Assembly (NCBI GenBank): GCA_030512335.1
Contig: JAULSU010000004.1
Coordinates: 434,001-498,000, forward strand
DNA from: Immersiella caudata
Taxonomy: Eukaryota > Ascomycota > Sordariomycetes > Sordariales > Lasiosphaeriaceae
Length of the DNA stretch: 64,000 bases
Reading direction: 5' to 3'
In this document: positions 33,102 through 46,435 of the stretch, in pieces
Position numbering within the stretch: the first letter of the stretch is position 1
Layout of the letters: every line of letters begins with the position of its first letter
Position numbers and translations under genes: made by a program
Notes under the pieces: model-generated
Databases searched by the model: none
Seen by the model: only the letters and a program-made list of their open reading frames with translations
Told to the model about the DNA's origin: nothing

Positions 33102-36100
33102 GGTGTCCGTGACGCGGTGCGCCTTCTCTCAATGGCCCGTCGGGGGGCGTCTTCGGCGGCTGTTGGCGGCTCGTAGCGGTCAGCAGCTCAACTGGCCTGT
33201 GGGGTCGCAAGCTGCACAGCGAGGGGCAATGGCAGATCCCGTGACGCAGTTGTGGTGGGGCAGGAACAACGCAGAGCTGGATAAACACTGGCGATTGGTG
33301 TGGTGGCGCTCCCTTGACGTGTACTCCGCGACGGGCGATATGCACTGCAGGTTACAACGGATAGATACCGGACAGAGCGGTGTCTTTGGATATTGGGTGG
33401 TCTTGTGTTGTGTTCCCTTCGAGCGTGATTTGCCCCGGGATTCTGTCTGTTGAAAATTGGATCAGAGCGAGAATTGGCAAACTAACGGGGAAGGGGCAGG
33501 AACCAGGAAACGGGAACTAGGAAACACCTCTTCCTGCAGCGACTTCGGTGCGGGGGACGGGGCCCCATCGCGGAGGGGAATTTTGGAGGAGGCGGTAAGC
33601 TCTGTCGGAGAGGAAGAAGGGTGGGGTCGCTCAGTCCACAGTGGGAAGCTGGCCAATGCGCCGCAATGCACCACCTGCAGCGGGAAATTGGAGACCAAGC
33701 CCAAAACGCTGAAAACGCTGGACTTTGACCTGACCCCCTCGACCAGGCAAAGCAGCAACCGAAAGGCTCGGGCAGCACTTTGTGCGAGGCCGACAAACAA
33801 GGCTGGGCAAACTGCACGAGCCGGACAAACAAGCAATACACCGGCGACACAAACAAGATGCTCCATACCGTTTGGGCGAGTTGCGCGACAGCACCGTGGT
33901 AACCCCACAACCAAGAACACGCCAATCTGCCAGACACGCTTCCTCGACTGCAACTCCCAGGCGATCCGCCGACCTCGTCTGTCGCGTCTGTCGTCCACTT
34001 GACTAACGGTTGCCTATGGAGGCGGGTTTCCTGTCGCCCTGGCGGTATGGTCTGATCGGGTGGTGATAGGATTTCAAAGTCAAGGGATCGCAGCAATGCT
34101 GGATTGCCAATCGCCGGCGAGGCGAGTATCTTGCCAGAACAATAAGCACTGATGAGTGGAGAGATGGACGTAGCAACAAGCGACTCGAGGGACTGGGAGG
34201 GCGAGGACTCCCGTCCTCTCTGGCGCCCAGCACGTCTGCTCTTATAATCCTCATGGCCCCCCTGACGCCAAACAGCGCTGGCCTGTCTTTCCCTTGCTGG
34301 CGGCTGTGGTTCTCGAATGGAGCACGGCAGCAACAGATCAGGATAACGCCTCGTTCCCTCCGTGGAAGCTAGCAATCTCCTGGCCCGCTAGGCCGATAGC
34401 CTTCCGACCCGTGTGCCGCGGGGCATCGCCCTCCCACTAATCATCGATTAGCGACGTTGTGTGGAGAGGACGAGACCGCCCAGATTCCAACCAGAGTTCA
34501 ACAAGGCCGCGGCTCCCATCGATTCCACGGCTCGGACCAAAAATGATCAGAGCTTCCCATGCAAGCCACCCCCGGGACAGCTTCCAGTTGGACTCACGGG
34601 CCCGGTCCAACCAAGCATGTTCCTGCAGGTACCGAGCACCGCTGCAACTCCGGCCCACCATCGACCACCTTATAGGTTCGAACCGCTCGAACCACACGGG
34701 AGAAGGAAAAAAAAAACTCCTCGTCGCCCAGGCATCCGGCAGCCATATTCCCCGCTGAAGAAGGCTTGTCTGGACGGATCTCATCCGTTCAAGCGGCCGA
34801 GTGCGCCCGGCTTTCGCCTTCCAAAGATGAAGAACGAGGGAGGGGGGGGGGGGGTGGCCGCACGCCAACGACCATCCGCGCCCATTTAGTGTTGGCTTTG
34901 ACCTGCTCCCGGACTAACAAGAAAACAAGTGCCACCCGCATGTCTCACTGCAAAGAATGATGCACGCGCCACCGAATAGCGCAATCGATAATCGGATCGA
35001 CTGCCTCAACGGGGTGTCTGCCAGATGCAGGAGGCTTCATGGTGTCGACACGGACCTGGGAGCACGGATTTCTGCTGGCAGCCGCAGCGTCTTCTGTCTG
35101 CGTTACATGCTGCAATGCGAGGGCGGTGGGAGATCTCCTCCGCATTTCCCATCGCACATCACTTCGACATTGTCTGACTGGATAATCGACGGCTCTGTAT
35201 TAGCGAAAGACGAGGGAGCCGCTATCGAAGAAACACCCCCCACCCTCCCGTTGTGAACCCACTGCACCGGCCAGATGCGGGGCACAACGGGGAGCTCTAG
35301 ACCCCTGTCAGGGGCAGCTCCTGAAAAATTCGGCCGCACAATTGAATCATCGTGGGCACCCGGCAGCCTGGGTTGCCCGCCAACGAGCCAAACCTCTGGA
35401 GCCCATGACTCGCATCGGCGACCAGCACCGTTCTGCAGATGATAGATCATAAACGGAACCTTCGATTGTTTACCGCCAGGAAACTCGCAGCTGCTGACCC
35501 TGAGAAAAGATTGAAACCTGCTCGCGTTGTCCCACCGTTCCATCTTGTTTTCTTCAGTGTCAACTACCCGGAACTAGCGGGTCTCGACAAGACTCCTCCC
35601 TCGCGTTTCCCACTTTGAAGCAACCTAACCCAGGCCCGTGGAAGCCCATCGGTTGTTCCTGGAGGGCGCATCCGCTTTCCCCCTTTCATCGCTCCTGCAG
35701 ACAGGAATAGCAGGGGCGCTGTCACGGTGCCAGTGTGCAAGGGCACAAATAATACTCTAACCCTGGATTGGCGACACACAGGTTGTCATTCCTGGGGGGT
35801 TGCGTTTCGTGGACAACACCATCGAGATGCTCGGACGCTGCCAAGGGAGACGGTGAACCCAGCGACTGACTTCTCTTCACGTAGTTTCGACAACGACTGG
35901 CCGCCATTACGTGTAGCCGTGGTAGACAAGTTCGAAGGATGGTGTTGAAGCCTCAGACTCCCATGGCATCTTCGCCCCCTTGTCGGTGCCCCTGGTCAGT
36001 GCTCCAGTCCTCTCCGCCACATTACTTCCCTCAGCCACGCCCACACCTTTGGCGTACCGCAATCTCCCATCGCTCGAGCGCCGCCATTGCGGTGAGTCTG

Positions 36101-38117
36101 TTGAGCCCAAGCGCACGACACCATCGAGGCGTCGGCCTACCGTTGTGGCGTCAACTTCGTTGCGGGCGCGCCGCGAGGGCGACGATCTCACTGCTGGAGG
36201 TTCGCTGGCGGATGAGCTCGGCATCGCTCATGGGCCCCGCTGCGATACTGCAGACGAAGCCTTCGCCCTGGTTCCTCCCACTCCCTGTTCCCAGCACTCA
36301 CAGCCCCCTCAATCTTCTCCCTGCGTCTCTGGCAGGAAGGTGATGGACTCCCCAGCGAGATAACCAAGGGTCTCATGCAAGTCGACGGTTCAGTCATGGA
36401 AGCAGATGGGGTCAATGGCAGATGCGCAGACTGGAATTCTGGGTGGAAAGAGCGTCGGAATCCCAGCGCGCTGGAAATTGGCCCATGCGAACGGTGTCCT
36501 GGGCGTCTTGACCGAGGGGTGCTAGTGGTCTCGCCGGCATCAAAGCGGTGCTTCTCAGTGCAAGAGGGAGAGCCGGCTCTGTGGCGCCTGGTCCGTACTT
36601 GGGCTCTCTCCGCGGGTTGGGTGGGCTGTTGGGCTCCACTTCGGTGAGGTTGTTGTTGAAGGTGGCCTCACACCCACATGGTTGTCCACGGCGGGAACTT
36701 GCATAGAACCCAGTGCCTTGGACCAGGTGTTGATGTGCCGCTTCTTTCAGTCTTCTCTTTAGGTTCCTAGGGTGCCATCTCGCCCGCTTAATGCTCCACA
36801 GGGGGGTCTTGGTGGGCAAATGGGATCGCGTAGGTTTGAGTCGTTGGATGTAGTCTAGCTACGGCATTAGGACTCTCCTCTACACGCCTTGAGACCCTTT
36901 TCCATGGTGGTCCTGACTCTATGCCCATATCTCTCTCTTGTTGACATCTCTAGCGAGGTCAGCAGCCAGCACCTTGGACGCCGCCATCGGGCACTCACCA
37001 GCCGCAAGCCAGGAGGCTTCGCTCAGCCACCACCATCGCGCGCACAAAGAAGATGCGCTGCCGTCGTTGGCGGGGACGAAGGCAAGGACGATGCGCCGAC
37101 GTTGGAGTAGGGAGGAGTATCACTGGCATAGAGAGGATACGAATGAGACGGGAGTCGACAAGACTGGGGATCTCCGTCGTCCTGACAGGCTATTGGCAAC
37201 ATGACGACGCTCATGGCTTCCATCTTCAGTCAAGGCGGCGTGTTGTAGGGGATTCATGGCGTTCACAGGTAAGGTACTGTGGCAAGATGCGTTGGAGAAG
37301 CTCTGTACGAGCTGGTGAGCAGCACCGTCGCTGCTGCCTTGGTCGCCTTGCGGTTAACGCTCTTGTGTAGGGAGTTAAGGCAAGGTCATTGTAGTCACGA
37401 TCCCGTCTTTTGTCAAGGTAGGAGAAAAGGTAAAAGGCCGTAGAATATGTTCTTCCTGTCGTGTTCTCCCTGGGAATTTGCAAGGCCTGACATCTGCGAT
37501 GATATGTGTGGGGAGCAAATCGGTATCCAAACCCACTCAACACTCTGAACCCAGGAGACAGTTCAAACTTGCAAGAGGGAACTCGTCATATGTTCAAGCC
37601 ATCCCTTGTCGCCCGTGACATCCCCGTGGGTCAACGTGCGGTCCTGCGCGCCGGCTCATGGTATAACACTGAGCTGTCGAACATCCCTCTCACGTGCACC
37701 ACCACGCGCCACCTAGTCATCAACTTCATGGTAACTTCATGATATCTGAACACTGTATTGTGCTTATTACATCTAAGTCCAACGTCTAATGCATATCGCT
37801 CATCAGGGGAGCGCTTCATCGCGGCGTTAGGTACAGTACAAATACATTAGCGCCGGTCGACCGTGGCCGAGCCGCGCCTGTGATGAAAAAGCAGTCAGCC
37901 ACCTCCAACCAAACCACCGCCCAAAATACAACCATCAAGAAGGAACGCCGGTCCGTACCCCGACCACAATGCACCGCGAAACACTCATGTTTCTTTTATG
38001 ACCCATGTTGCCGAAACCCTCAACTGGACGCCGGCCAAGACTGGCGAATCATACTCCGTACATCAACATCGTCAAGGCTGTGAAAGTACCTCCTTCACTC
38101 GCGCCGCTGGCCTAACC
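33102..38117. other. Five-kilobase region without a supported gene
   Basis: This is the longest gene-free stretch here. The biggest frame, 297 codons (-, 33482-34375), overlaps a 181-codon frame on the other strand; both have Ser/Pro/Arg/Cys-rich chance composition and no motif. The left 500 bp is the URC4 promoter. A G13 tract lies at 34842-34854. I looked for tRNAs, transposase or reverse-transcriptase motifs and found none. A multi-exon gene with unfamiliar sequence or a noncoding RNA could be missed. Confidence 0.5.
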
Positions 38118-41100
38118 CTAAGCATCCAGTAGCGACGAGGCTGTGTTATGCTGCTCATCGTCTAGGTGGAACGAGGACCCGTTGTCGGCTCCTTTCTTGC
38201 GTTCACCGTCCTCATCGTCGTCCTCATTCACCAAGTCGACAAACATGCTATCGTCTCCGTCGCCCTCTGTGACGCCGATGCCGAGGGGGTCGTTGACATC
38301 TCTCTCCCTGGAGCCAGAAGCGCCGCCCCAAACGCCCGGGCCATAGATCTCCTCGGCTTGACGGCGACCCTCCTCTGTGCGCCCGAGAATCTCGAGTGCT
38401 CTGTTCTTGTTGACCGGCAGATGCAGATCCACGTCACCGTCTGCGAAGCCTCTGAGGACGTGGTCCTCTAGGTTCATCGTCGAGCTGTCTCCAACATGCA
38501 GTTGCGGCCCACTGTTGCTATCATGGGCGAAAAAGGATGACTGTAGCGGGGGATCCAAGTCTATCCTGTCTTGCTTAAAGATCGAGTTTGAACCCGAGCG
38601 AGCATGGGACGACGAGGCCGAGTCGGGCCCGTGGGAGGGATGAGCATGAACGCTCCCAGAGATCGAGAGGCCTGGTGTCTGGGGCTGTGACGACGAATTC
38701 CTGGAGAAGAAGGGAACTCCAGTAGGCCCATAGGGGTTACCACCCGGGCTGGTGGCCACCGCGCCCGACGACCCCTGTGCTTGTGCTGCAGCAGCTTCGG
38801 CGTTCAAGGCCTTGCGTTTCAGACTGTTAGCCTTGCCCTTGACGCTCTCGGGGAGGTCATCCGGGTCATCCACGCCATACTGCAGCAGCAACTTTTGTAG
38901 CTTGGTGGGTCGCGGCTTTCGAGTGCTCTTGGACGATTCGAGCACCGGCGGCGGCTCTGGTGCGACGGGGCTCCACTTGTGAAGTTCCTGCCGGAAGAAG
39001 TTGGTCTCGTACGCCAACAGGATCTCGGCTCCTTCGATTTTACGAAGGTAAAATCGCTGCGTCTCTGCCTCCGAAGACGTCGCGAGAACAGGGTTGCAGT
39101 ACGTCGCGATGTGGTCGCGAAACCTTTGCGCGGTATCGATGATGTCGTTCAAGACCTCTTCCTCCTCGGGTTGGAAGGGCAGGTTGGGGACCTCGTCTCG
39201 CCATGCAACCAGGTCTTCCAACTTCGGACGAGCAGCATCGCGGGGGATCTTGACACGCCAGTCACAAATCGGGCATGTGTACTTGTCATCTTCCTTGACT
39301 TTACCACGGGCAATCTTGAGGCATTTTCCGTGGTACCATTCATGACAAAGCTCGCACTCGATCATCATTCCGGCTTCGGTCCGACGACAGATGCAAAATA
39401 CCTCGCGGAAGTTGCGGCTCTCCCAGTTCTGTTTGGTAGAGTCGCCCTCTGCGACCTCAGGGGAGGGTTCTCGGGATTGCGGCTCGGCCGGAACTCTAGG
39501 CTTGTCGAGCTCGATGTCGAAGCAGTCGGCGTTGCGGTCGAGAACATAGTCCATGTGCGATTTGAGAATGTGCAAGGGGGCATTCGTCTTGCCAAAGAGC
39601 TTCTTCCCCTTTCTCATCCAGTCCTCGTGGCGCTTTTGTTCCTTCTCGAGGTCTAGCGTGCCTTGCGGCTTTGCTTGGAGCTCCTCAATCTTCTTCATCA
39701 CCTCCGCCACCTCAGCATACTTCGGACGCATGCGGAAATCTGGGTTCTTGGATCGTTCGTTGAGGTCCAAGATCTGACGATGTGCCTCGCGCTGTTTATG
39801 CAAGATCTGATCAACGGCTGCCAGGGTATCAGGCGATACCGGCAAGAACTCTTCGCGGGCCCGATCAGCTAGCGCTTGAAGCTGGGCATAGTGGACGGAG
39901 TCGGCTTGAATCAGCTCTTGTACCTTCTTTTCCCAGGCGTGGCCAGCAGACATGTGCTCGATGAAGAAGGATAGGTGGTCGTTGTAGGGCGGAATCTCTA
40001 GCCGCTTGCCGTCTTCGATCAGGTCCTTGACACCCTGGAGAGTCATGATAGTGGAACGGCTGGACTGCGCCTTCTCGGTCCATTTCAGCTGGTCGAGGAC
40101 TCGGGAAAGTTCTTCGACCTCGGGGATATCAACATTGAAGTTTTGCCCCTCTTCAAGCAACTCTTCGACCATATCTAGAGTTTGTGCTTGTCGTCTGTCC
40201 AGCGCCAGCTTGGCGTTGACTTGGAAAGTCTTGATTGCCTCAGCGCGCTCTTGTAGTTGCAAAATCTCAGGGCTTTCGAAGCCGATCATCTCCGCCTCCT
40301 TCAGCAGCCGGTAGATGTTGTCTACGTTGCGCATCTCGCGTTCCTTCTGGTCCTGGATGGAGTTGCCGACGGACTTCCTCAACGAGCTTTGCCATGCTTT
40401 CTCGTTCTTTCGGCGGTTCTGCTGCTTCCTAACGATGTAGTTGGTAGCTTCATCGACCCACTTGTTGCAACGATCGACAAACTCCTTCAAAACGGGGAGA
40501 GATGGTAGTTCGAATGGTATCTTCTCGCCTTCAGCTAGGATGGCCCGTAGCGACTTGAGTGACGGAGTGGGCCCCTCATCCAGAAGCTTGTCGTACTTGT
40601 CTTCCCAAACCTCGGGAAGATGGGCCTTGTCCTCGACCTTGCGGAAGGTGCTGGCAATGACCTCTTCCGACTTTCGGTAAACGAGGGCGTGGTCTTTGCC
40701 GAGGTACCGGTCTGACTCCGGTGCATCGCAGCATGGGTGACTTCCCGCATGGAGGAGGCACAGCACCCTGCCCGTCTTCAAGCAAATGAACCTAGACAGG
40801 TAACTGAATGCCTTGCAGTAAAAGCAGGCGTATTCATCCTCAGGAACATCCGCGTCGTCGACCTTGAACGAGAGAGGGCATTCATCATCGCCTTCTCCGT
40901 TGATGGCGCAGCGGTGGTCCTGGTTCGCGTGTTTTGCGTCAAGATGGTTGGCGATGAAGTTGTGTTTGTCGATAAATTCCTTCCTCTGGGCGAGCTCCCG
41001 ACGATGGATTCTGTCTAGGGCTGGGGCCAACCAACGTGCCGTCTGGATCGTAAGGCCACCGCTAGTGATACCTTCAGCTGCAGTCCATAACAGCTCGTCA

Positions 41101-44100
41101 TGCGAGAAGCACGGATTTCTCCTGAACTCTTGGAGTCTCTGCACGCCGGCAAGTCCGTAGGGCTCCCAGTCGCTCGGGGCAAAGTTCACGGCCTCGTTGA
41201 AGTTGAAACCATGGTTGAAGCCAGCGTGGTAAGCCTGGGGGAAAGTAATGACGAACTGTCCCGCTCGCTGGTCAAGCGCATAAACACGGACGCCCGCCTT
41301 TTTGAGCTGCTCCGGGGTGAGCAACGTGACCAGCTGGAAGAGAAGATCAGGCTGAGTCTCGAACAGCTCCGGGACCGCCTCCCTCATGGCATTCTCGAAC
41401 TTCTCTGCATCGTCGCCGGGAATGCCGTACCACGTCTTGGTAGCGCCGAAATGTTGGTAATTGGCGGAGTAGGAGTAGTGATCCTCGTTATGCCAGCAAA
41501 AGGTTGAGAAGATCATCCCAACGTACACCCAAGGCACGGTCATTCCGGAGATATCGGATTTGATATGCCGGAAGAGACTGTCTGGATGCAGTGGTAAAAC
41601 GTTGAGGTTCCAAGGATCCGTGGAGTACGGATTAAGGGGATTCTTCTCGATCGTAGGGAAACCCGAGCCGTGTGTCGTGCAGTGGATGTCGGCACCATAT
41701 TCGACCTCTATTGTTTCTTCGATGTCCGCCACCAGCCTCCAGAATTCCTGTTCCACGTCATCTTCGGTGACAGGTCGAAGGCAATTAAGGATCGGATCGT
41801 ATGGCATCTTGTTCTCGAAGTAGTTCTGCTTGAACGCAGCAGCTTTCTCCTGGAACTGCTTGAGTGAATAGAGGCCGCCTTCCTCGAAGCCATAGTTGCC
41901 GTCGCCAACGAGGCATCGAGGGCAGTTCCATTCCGTCTCGGGCTTGACCTTGAGCGGCGGGTCTAGGCAGGTACCGTGATATCCGTGGTCGCACGATTCG
42001 CAGATCAAGAGAAAATTGCCATTGTCGCCGCCTTTTCCGCACTGTTCGCACTTCTCTCCGGGAACCACCGTTTCGTCACGGGGAATACGTGGGGCTGATG
42101 GCCGGAACAGAGACATGTGGGAGCCGGCGACCGTGGGAACGGTATCTACGGGGCCCATGTCAGCAACGGCAAACACCTCACCAATGGGAGGCGGCGAGTG
42201 GGGGCAATGCCAAGAAGGGGGCTGGAAGACCCTTTTGGCCGTGAAACGAGGACACTCTCGATTTCTAGACCCACAGTACTTTGGAAATGGTGAAGATGCC
42301 ACACAGTTTCATGTATCGCCAATTTGAGGTGAGCACCTGGACTCGTGTGCTGCCCTTACTGTTTTCAAAGTACTGCGGGCCCAGAAATCGATAGTGTCCC
42401 CATTTCACGGCCAAAGGGATGGGGAACTGGACATGGCATTGACATGGAAGCCATCCCTTGCTTCGCCCCATGTTCGGCCACCAACAGAATCGCGCGACTG
42501 CGCGCACTTGGATCTGGCCTGAAAATCCACCCAAAACGGGTGGACGAGATAGTGTGCCATGGTGTTGCAGCAAGGAATACAAGGACATAAATTAAAAAGC
42601 ATTAACATACCTTTCTTAAGCCGTTTACTCCTCCTACTGCCAGCATCACCATCGTCCTTGTCCGTCGACGAATCTTTCTTGGCCAAGTCTAAGCTATCGC
42701 AACTGAGCTGGCGCTTCAGTGCAGCCGGACCGAGACCAGAGGGCCGATACTCAGGCGTATTTTTGGTTGACGAAAGCGGCGTGGCAAATCCCTTTGTTGG
42801 AGTGGCCCCTTTTGAATCGGCGGCGGCGTTTGGGGGGCGATTTACACTGGTGAACCCAGAATTGACTGCTGTGAAACCACCGGAGTTGATGGCCATGAAC
42901 CCCGATGTCTGCGGTGCCGCCAGGGGAGACGCATCTGTCATTGACAGATCCCGGTCCGCATCCTTGCTCTGCCCGTTCATCGTCGCTTGGAGGGCGTCTG
43001 TCGCGTGTCGCGCCGGCGATTCGGAGCGTAGGCCTGAGGGCGTGTGAACATTGGAGCGCTTCATGGGGCTCGGTGCTGGACTCGGGGTAAACGGGCCGCC
43101 CTGCTCAAGCTCCAGCTGCTGATGAACGCTGGGTTTGGCAATCCGCAGATAGTCCTCGTACGGGCAGAGCCATTTTTGGTACGAATTCTTCAGTGAGGTG
43201 GACAACGATGACATGATCTTGCCGCTGTACCCGAGATCGCGGCCAATCTCCGCCCACTTCTTGAGCTTGCAAACCTTGTCAAATCCGCCCCGGGCTTCAA
43301 CGGCCTTTTTCAGGCGGTAGAGGTCAAGCGGCTTCTTGTCGACATAGGGCAATCGTGTAAGGTTAGTGCCCTGTTGTTTGTGGAATTTTCCAAGGGCATC
43401 GAGGTACGACATGTTCGCGCGAGTGCCTAAACCGCCACCCTCAACATCTGACTCCATAGAAGCCTGTGGGCAGGACTCGGAAGGATGGGAGGTCTTACTG
43501 CCATCGACAGAGTTCAACTCTTGCTTCCGCGTGCGGAAGTGGAATCTCTGTAGCACAGGAGAATGTCAGTATTCCGTCCCAGGCAAAAAGGTGACAAAGT
43601 TGGGCAAGGGGTGGAGCAGAGTGTCGCTCGGAGGTTTCGCCCTCCCTCAAGTCCTGGCAACCCATCGAAGTTGACTCACCTCCATATCGATCGCGAAATC
43701 TGGATTCCAGGACTCTGGCGGGATGATTTTCGCGAGCCCATATTGACGAGCTTCGGGCGCAATCTTCTTGATGTACTCGAATGGTTCTTTCCATTCTTCT
43801 GCTGTAGGGTGGTATGTGGGCGCCTCCTGAAGACCATGTGGCCTGCTCTTTTTCTTTACGGGCTCCTTGCACGCTGTCGGCTGCCCTCGTCGCTCGACCG
43901 AAGAAAGGTTCAGAGGGGCGCTCCTGAGGGCGCTGAGCGGGATTTGCGGCTTCGGTGGGTGGTAGCCGTTCGAATTAACGGGTGCTGCTTTGGCCTTCGC
44001 GTTTCCACCGAGTGTCGTCGCAGATGTCGTCGCGGAGGAGTTACGCGCGTTCGAGTTGGCGCTCGATGCCGCAGCGCTGCTATGCCCAGCTAGCCCGCCA

Positions 44101-44117
44101 GATGGAGCCGAGACCAT
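38118..44117 (-). CDS. KDM5: JARID1/KDM5-type histone H3K4 demethylase (JmjN-ARID-PHD-JmjC-PLU1-PHD)
   Basis: Three exons, 43680-44117, 42611-43547 and 38118-42145, give 1800 residues. The enzyme removes methyl groups from H3K4 in the nucleus using Fe(II) and 2-oxoglutarate. In order: Ser/Ala-rich N terminus, JmjN (about 100-140, completed by splicing into FAIDMERFHF), ARID DNA-binding domain (about 190-285), PHD finger (Cys491-Cys536), and JmjC (about 635-790). The JmjC Fe ligands are His677 and Glu679 in FCWHNEDH and His765 in YHAGFNHGF. A C5HC2 zinc finger, the coiled PLU-1 region, a second PHD (coding about 39,250-39,410) and an acidic tail follow. The start is the ATG at 44117; a GTG upstream is not used. 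Intron 2 is 465 nt, far longer than the others here, and contains an inverted repeat. Confidence 0.94.
42229..42420. repeat. Imperfect inverted repeat (foldback) inside KDM5 intron 2
   Basis: Arms at 42229-42288 and 42361-42420 are reverse complements at about 50 of 60 positions, around a 72-nt loop. Weaker pairing extends outward to a GCAATGCCA/TGGCATTG pair near 42204 and 42434. Nine of the ten arm mismatches are transitions. No transposase, clear terminal motif or target-site duplication is visible, so it may be a small nonautonomous foldback element or a local inverted duplication. Confidence 0.85.
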
Positions 44118-46435
44118 TCTCACCGTAGACTGCGCCAACACGGCTCGGTTCCGGCGGGGGACGGTAGTCGGTGTGCAGCCTCGAAAGTATGCGTTGGATA
44201 GCAGATGGTCCGAGGTTTGGGTCAGTGGTGTATCGGGTGCAGGTGCATCGTCGAACGCGGGTGACTATGATGTGCTGCGAGAGGTAAGTTCGTCAGTGGC
44301 CTATACAATTGGCATCGAAAGATGTGGATGGGGCGAGTGCTTTACCTGCGTGGCAGTAGAGAGTGGATAGAGCGAGTGTGTGCGCACACCAAGATGTTGC
44401 ACGGACAAGGCATGAACCGATTTCTTCGCTGGTCTTGGTTGTAGATTTCGGCTCTGCGGTTCGGCGCTGGAAAATGTGTGCAGCAATCGGGATGCGTTTG
44501 CGTTTCTAGAGGATGGTCATGAGGAACGGTGCACGTTGGTGTTTGCGAGCGCGATGGGCTTGCTGTGGAAGCGGTAGGGGAATATGAACTGGACCTCCGT
44601 GGTGGTCGGTTCACGGTTCGGAGGAAAGAGGAAGGGAAGGTTGGTGGTGTCGGGGAGCCAGGTGTGGAAGATGGAAGGAGCCCACCAGGGCAGGCGGAGA
44701 CGGGGCTCTGGGGGTGTGTGGAACATGGGACCGCGGGAGACGGGAGACGTCCCATCAAGGGCGAGGCAGGCGGCAGCTGTCGGGACATTTTTGGGGAGGC
44801 ACAAATAACCTCTCCGGACCACGGACCTTGGTAATCTCATTCTCCAAACGTAAACCAACATTTTCTCCAGCCATGGCAATTCGAATGCTCCCCAAGTTTG
44901 CTGCCTTTGGCGCGTCGATGTCGCGATCCTTCCTTTCGATCTCTGCGCTCCCATCGCCGCTGCTGGGGGCACGCCTCGGCATCTATCCAAGGCGCTCCGA
45001 CCCTACAGCCAAGTGAGGCTGATTTGCTAATTACCAACGTCCAGCTGCACGATGCAAACGTCTCAGCTGTGGCCACTTTGAGCCCCATACTGGTATCTTG
45101 TGAAGCCCTTCCACATAGCCGAATATTGTTCTAGTGATGGGTGCCAGAAAGGGCTGTGGCGGGTGGGTGGTGAGGGGTCCTCGAAAGTTTCTACGATATG
45201 CTTTGACCCTGACGCGCAGCTTCGGTTGCGCTGGCCGTAGGAATTGCTCCATGCAGATGCAGACCTAGCACAGAACAAATCGACGCCGCTGCATGCGACC
45301 GTCACGGCTCACTGCGATTGCTTCACTCTGGCGACCTTTAAATACAGCGCGGTGTCTTGGCGAGCTTATTGCTATCGGTTTCCATGTTCACAGGATGCCC
45401 GCTTCTGCCAAGCTCGACAGGAAGCGAACTATCCGGCCCACGTTGGTATATTATCCCACATGGGATGCAAACGTTGAGAAGCGACGCCCGTCCCAATGTG
45501 TGCAGTGGAATGTTGGGCGGTCAGCACGAGCAAAGACTGATGTCGAGTGCAGTCGTGTGGAACGCATGAATCATCAGCGGGGGAGAGGCTAAAATGACAT
45601 CCCCAGCCAAACCCAAAGCTTATGCGATGACCTTGCAAGGGCTGACAGGATGAAGCGCGTGTCTCCAGCTCCAGGAGTTCAGCAGCCAACTTCAGTCCAG
45701 AAGCAAAGCGACACGGTCGCGCCGGTGAGCGAGCAGAGAACAAGCAAAGCGACGCAATTGTGATGGGAGCGCAGCATCGGGGTGGTGCGGGTTCGAAGAA
45801 GCCGAGTCAAGAGGTGGCAGGGGAGGGGGGAAGTGGTCACTTCGACAGCCAATCGACGGCGACTTGACGTTCCTGGAGGTTCGCCAAGACCCAGGAGCTG
45901 GGGTCGGCAGGGTGGGTCCTGCTGACTAACCTGGCCGCTGAGGTTCCTCGGCATCGAACTCTAGACGACATGCGTGGCACCCGCCTGTGGCGGTTTTGTG
46001 GCTGGCCGTTGAGTTTGAGAAACAGATGGAATGCAAAATCGAAATGGCATGAGCAGATATCGAGATCGCCTACGTGATGGAGGAATTTACCCTGTCATTC
46101 TCCCTACCCCTTGTCTGGATTTCTGATGGCCTTCCTTTTCAGATGGACCGATCCCCGGATTCCTCTTTGCACCTGGAAACGGCACTTGCATTTCATCACA
46201 GGGCTCCTCTCCTTTTCATAGAGTGTCAGTTTCATTTCTTGGCCAACAAAAGCAGGCATTGCCAAAATTATCCTCGAGAATATCAGAACACAGGCCTAAT
46301 ATTTTCTACTGAGCCAAAGAGGGTATCTTGAACGCAAAACCTAAACCCGACGCCGGACCTTCCGCGTGCCGAAAGGCATCCCTATCCACATCCAACACTA
46401 ACGCCAAAGCCAAGAAAGTCTCTTCTTCTCCGCGC
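44118..46435. other. Intergenic region of about 2.3 kb
   Basis: No supported gene. A 47-codon frame at 44874-45017 (+) begins with a basic, Ser-rich stretch but has no partner exon. The left end is the KDM5 promoter, the right end the 3' side of SLX1. Confidence 0.5.

Noticed and set aside
33482..34375. 297-codon open frame on the - strand
   Set aside because: Low-complexity chance translation, overlaps an equally long frame on the other strand, no motif or splice logic.
42146..42610. Coding read-through of KDM5 intron 2 as extra protein sequence
   Set aside because: The frames inside are interrupted, and splicing 42610 to 42146 joins the conserved parts in frame; the apparent similarity between two frames there comes from the inverted repeat.
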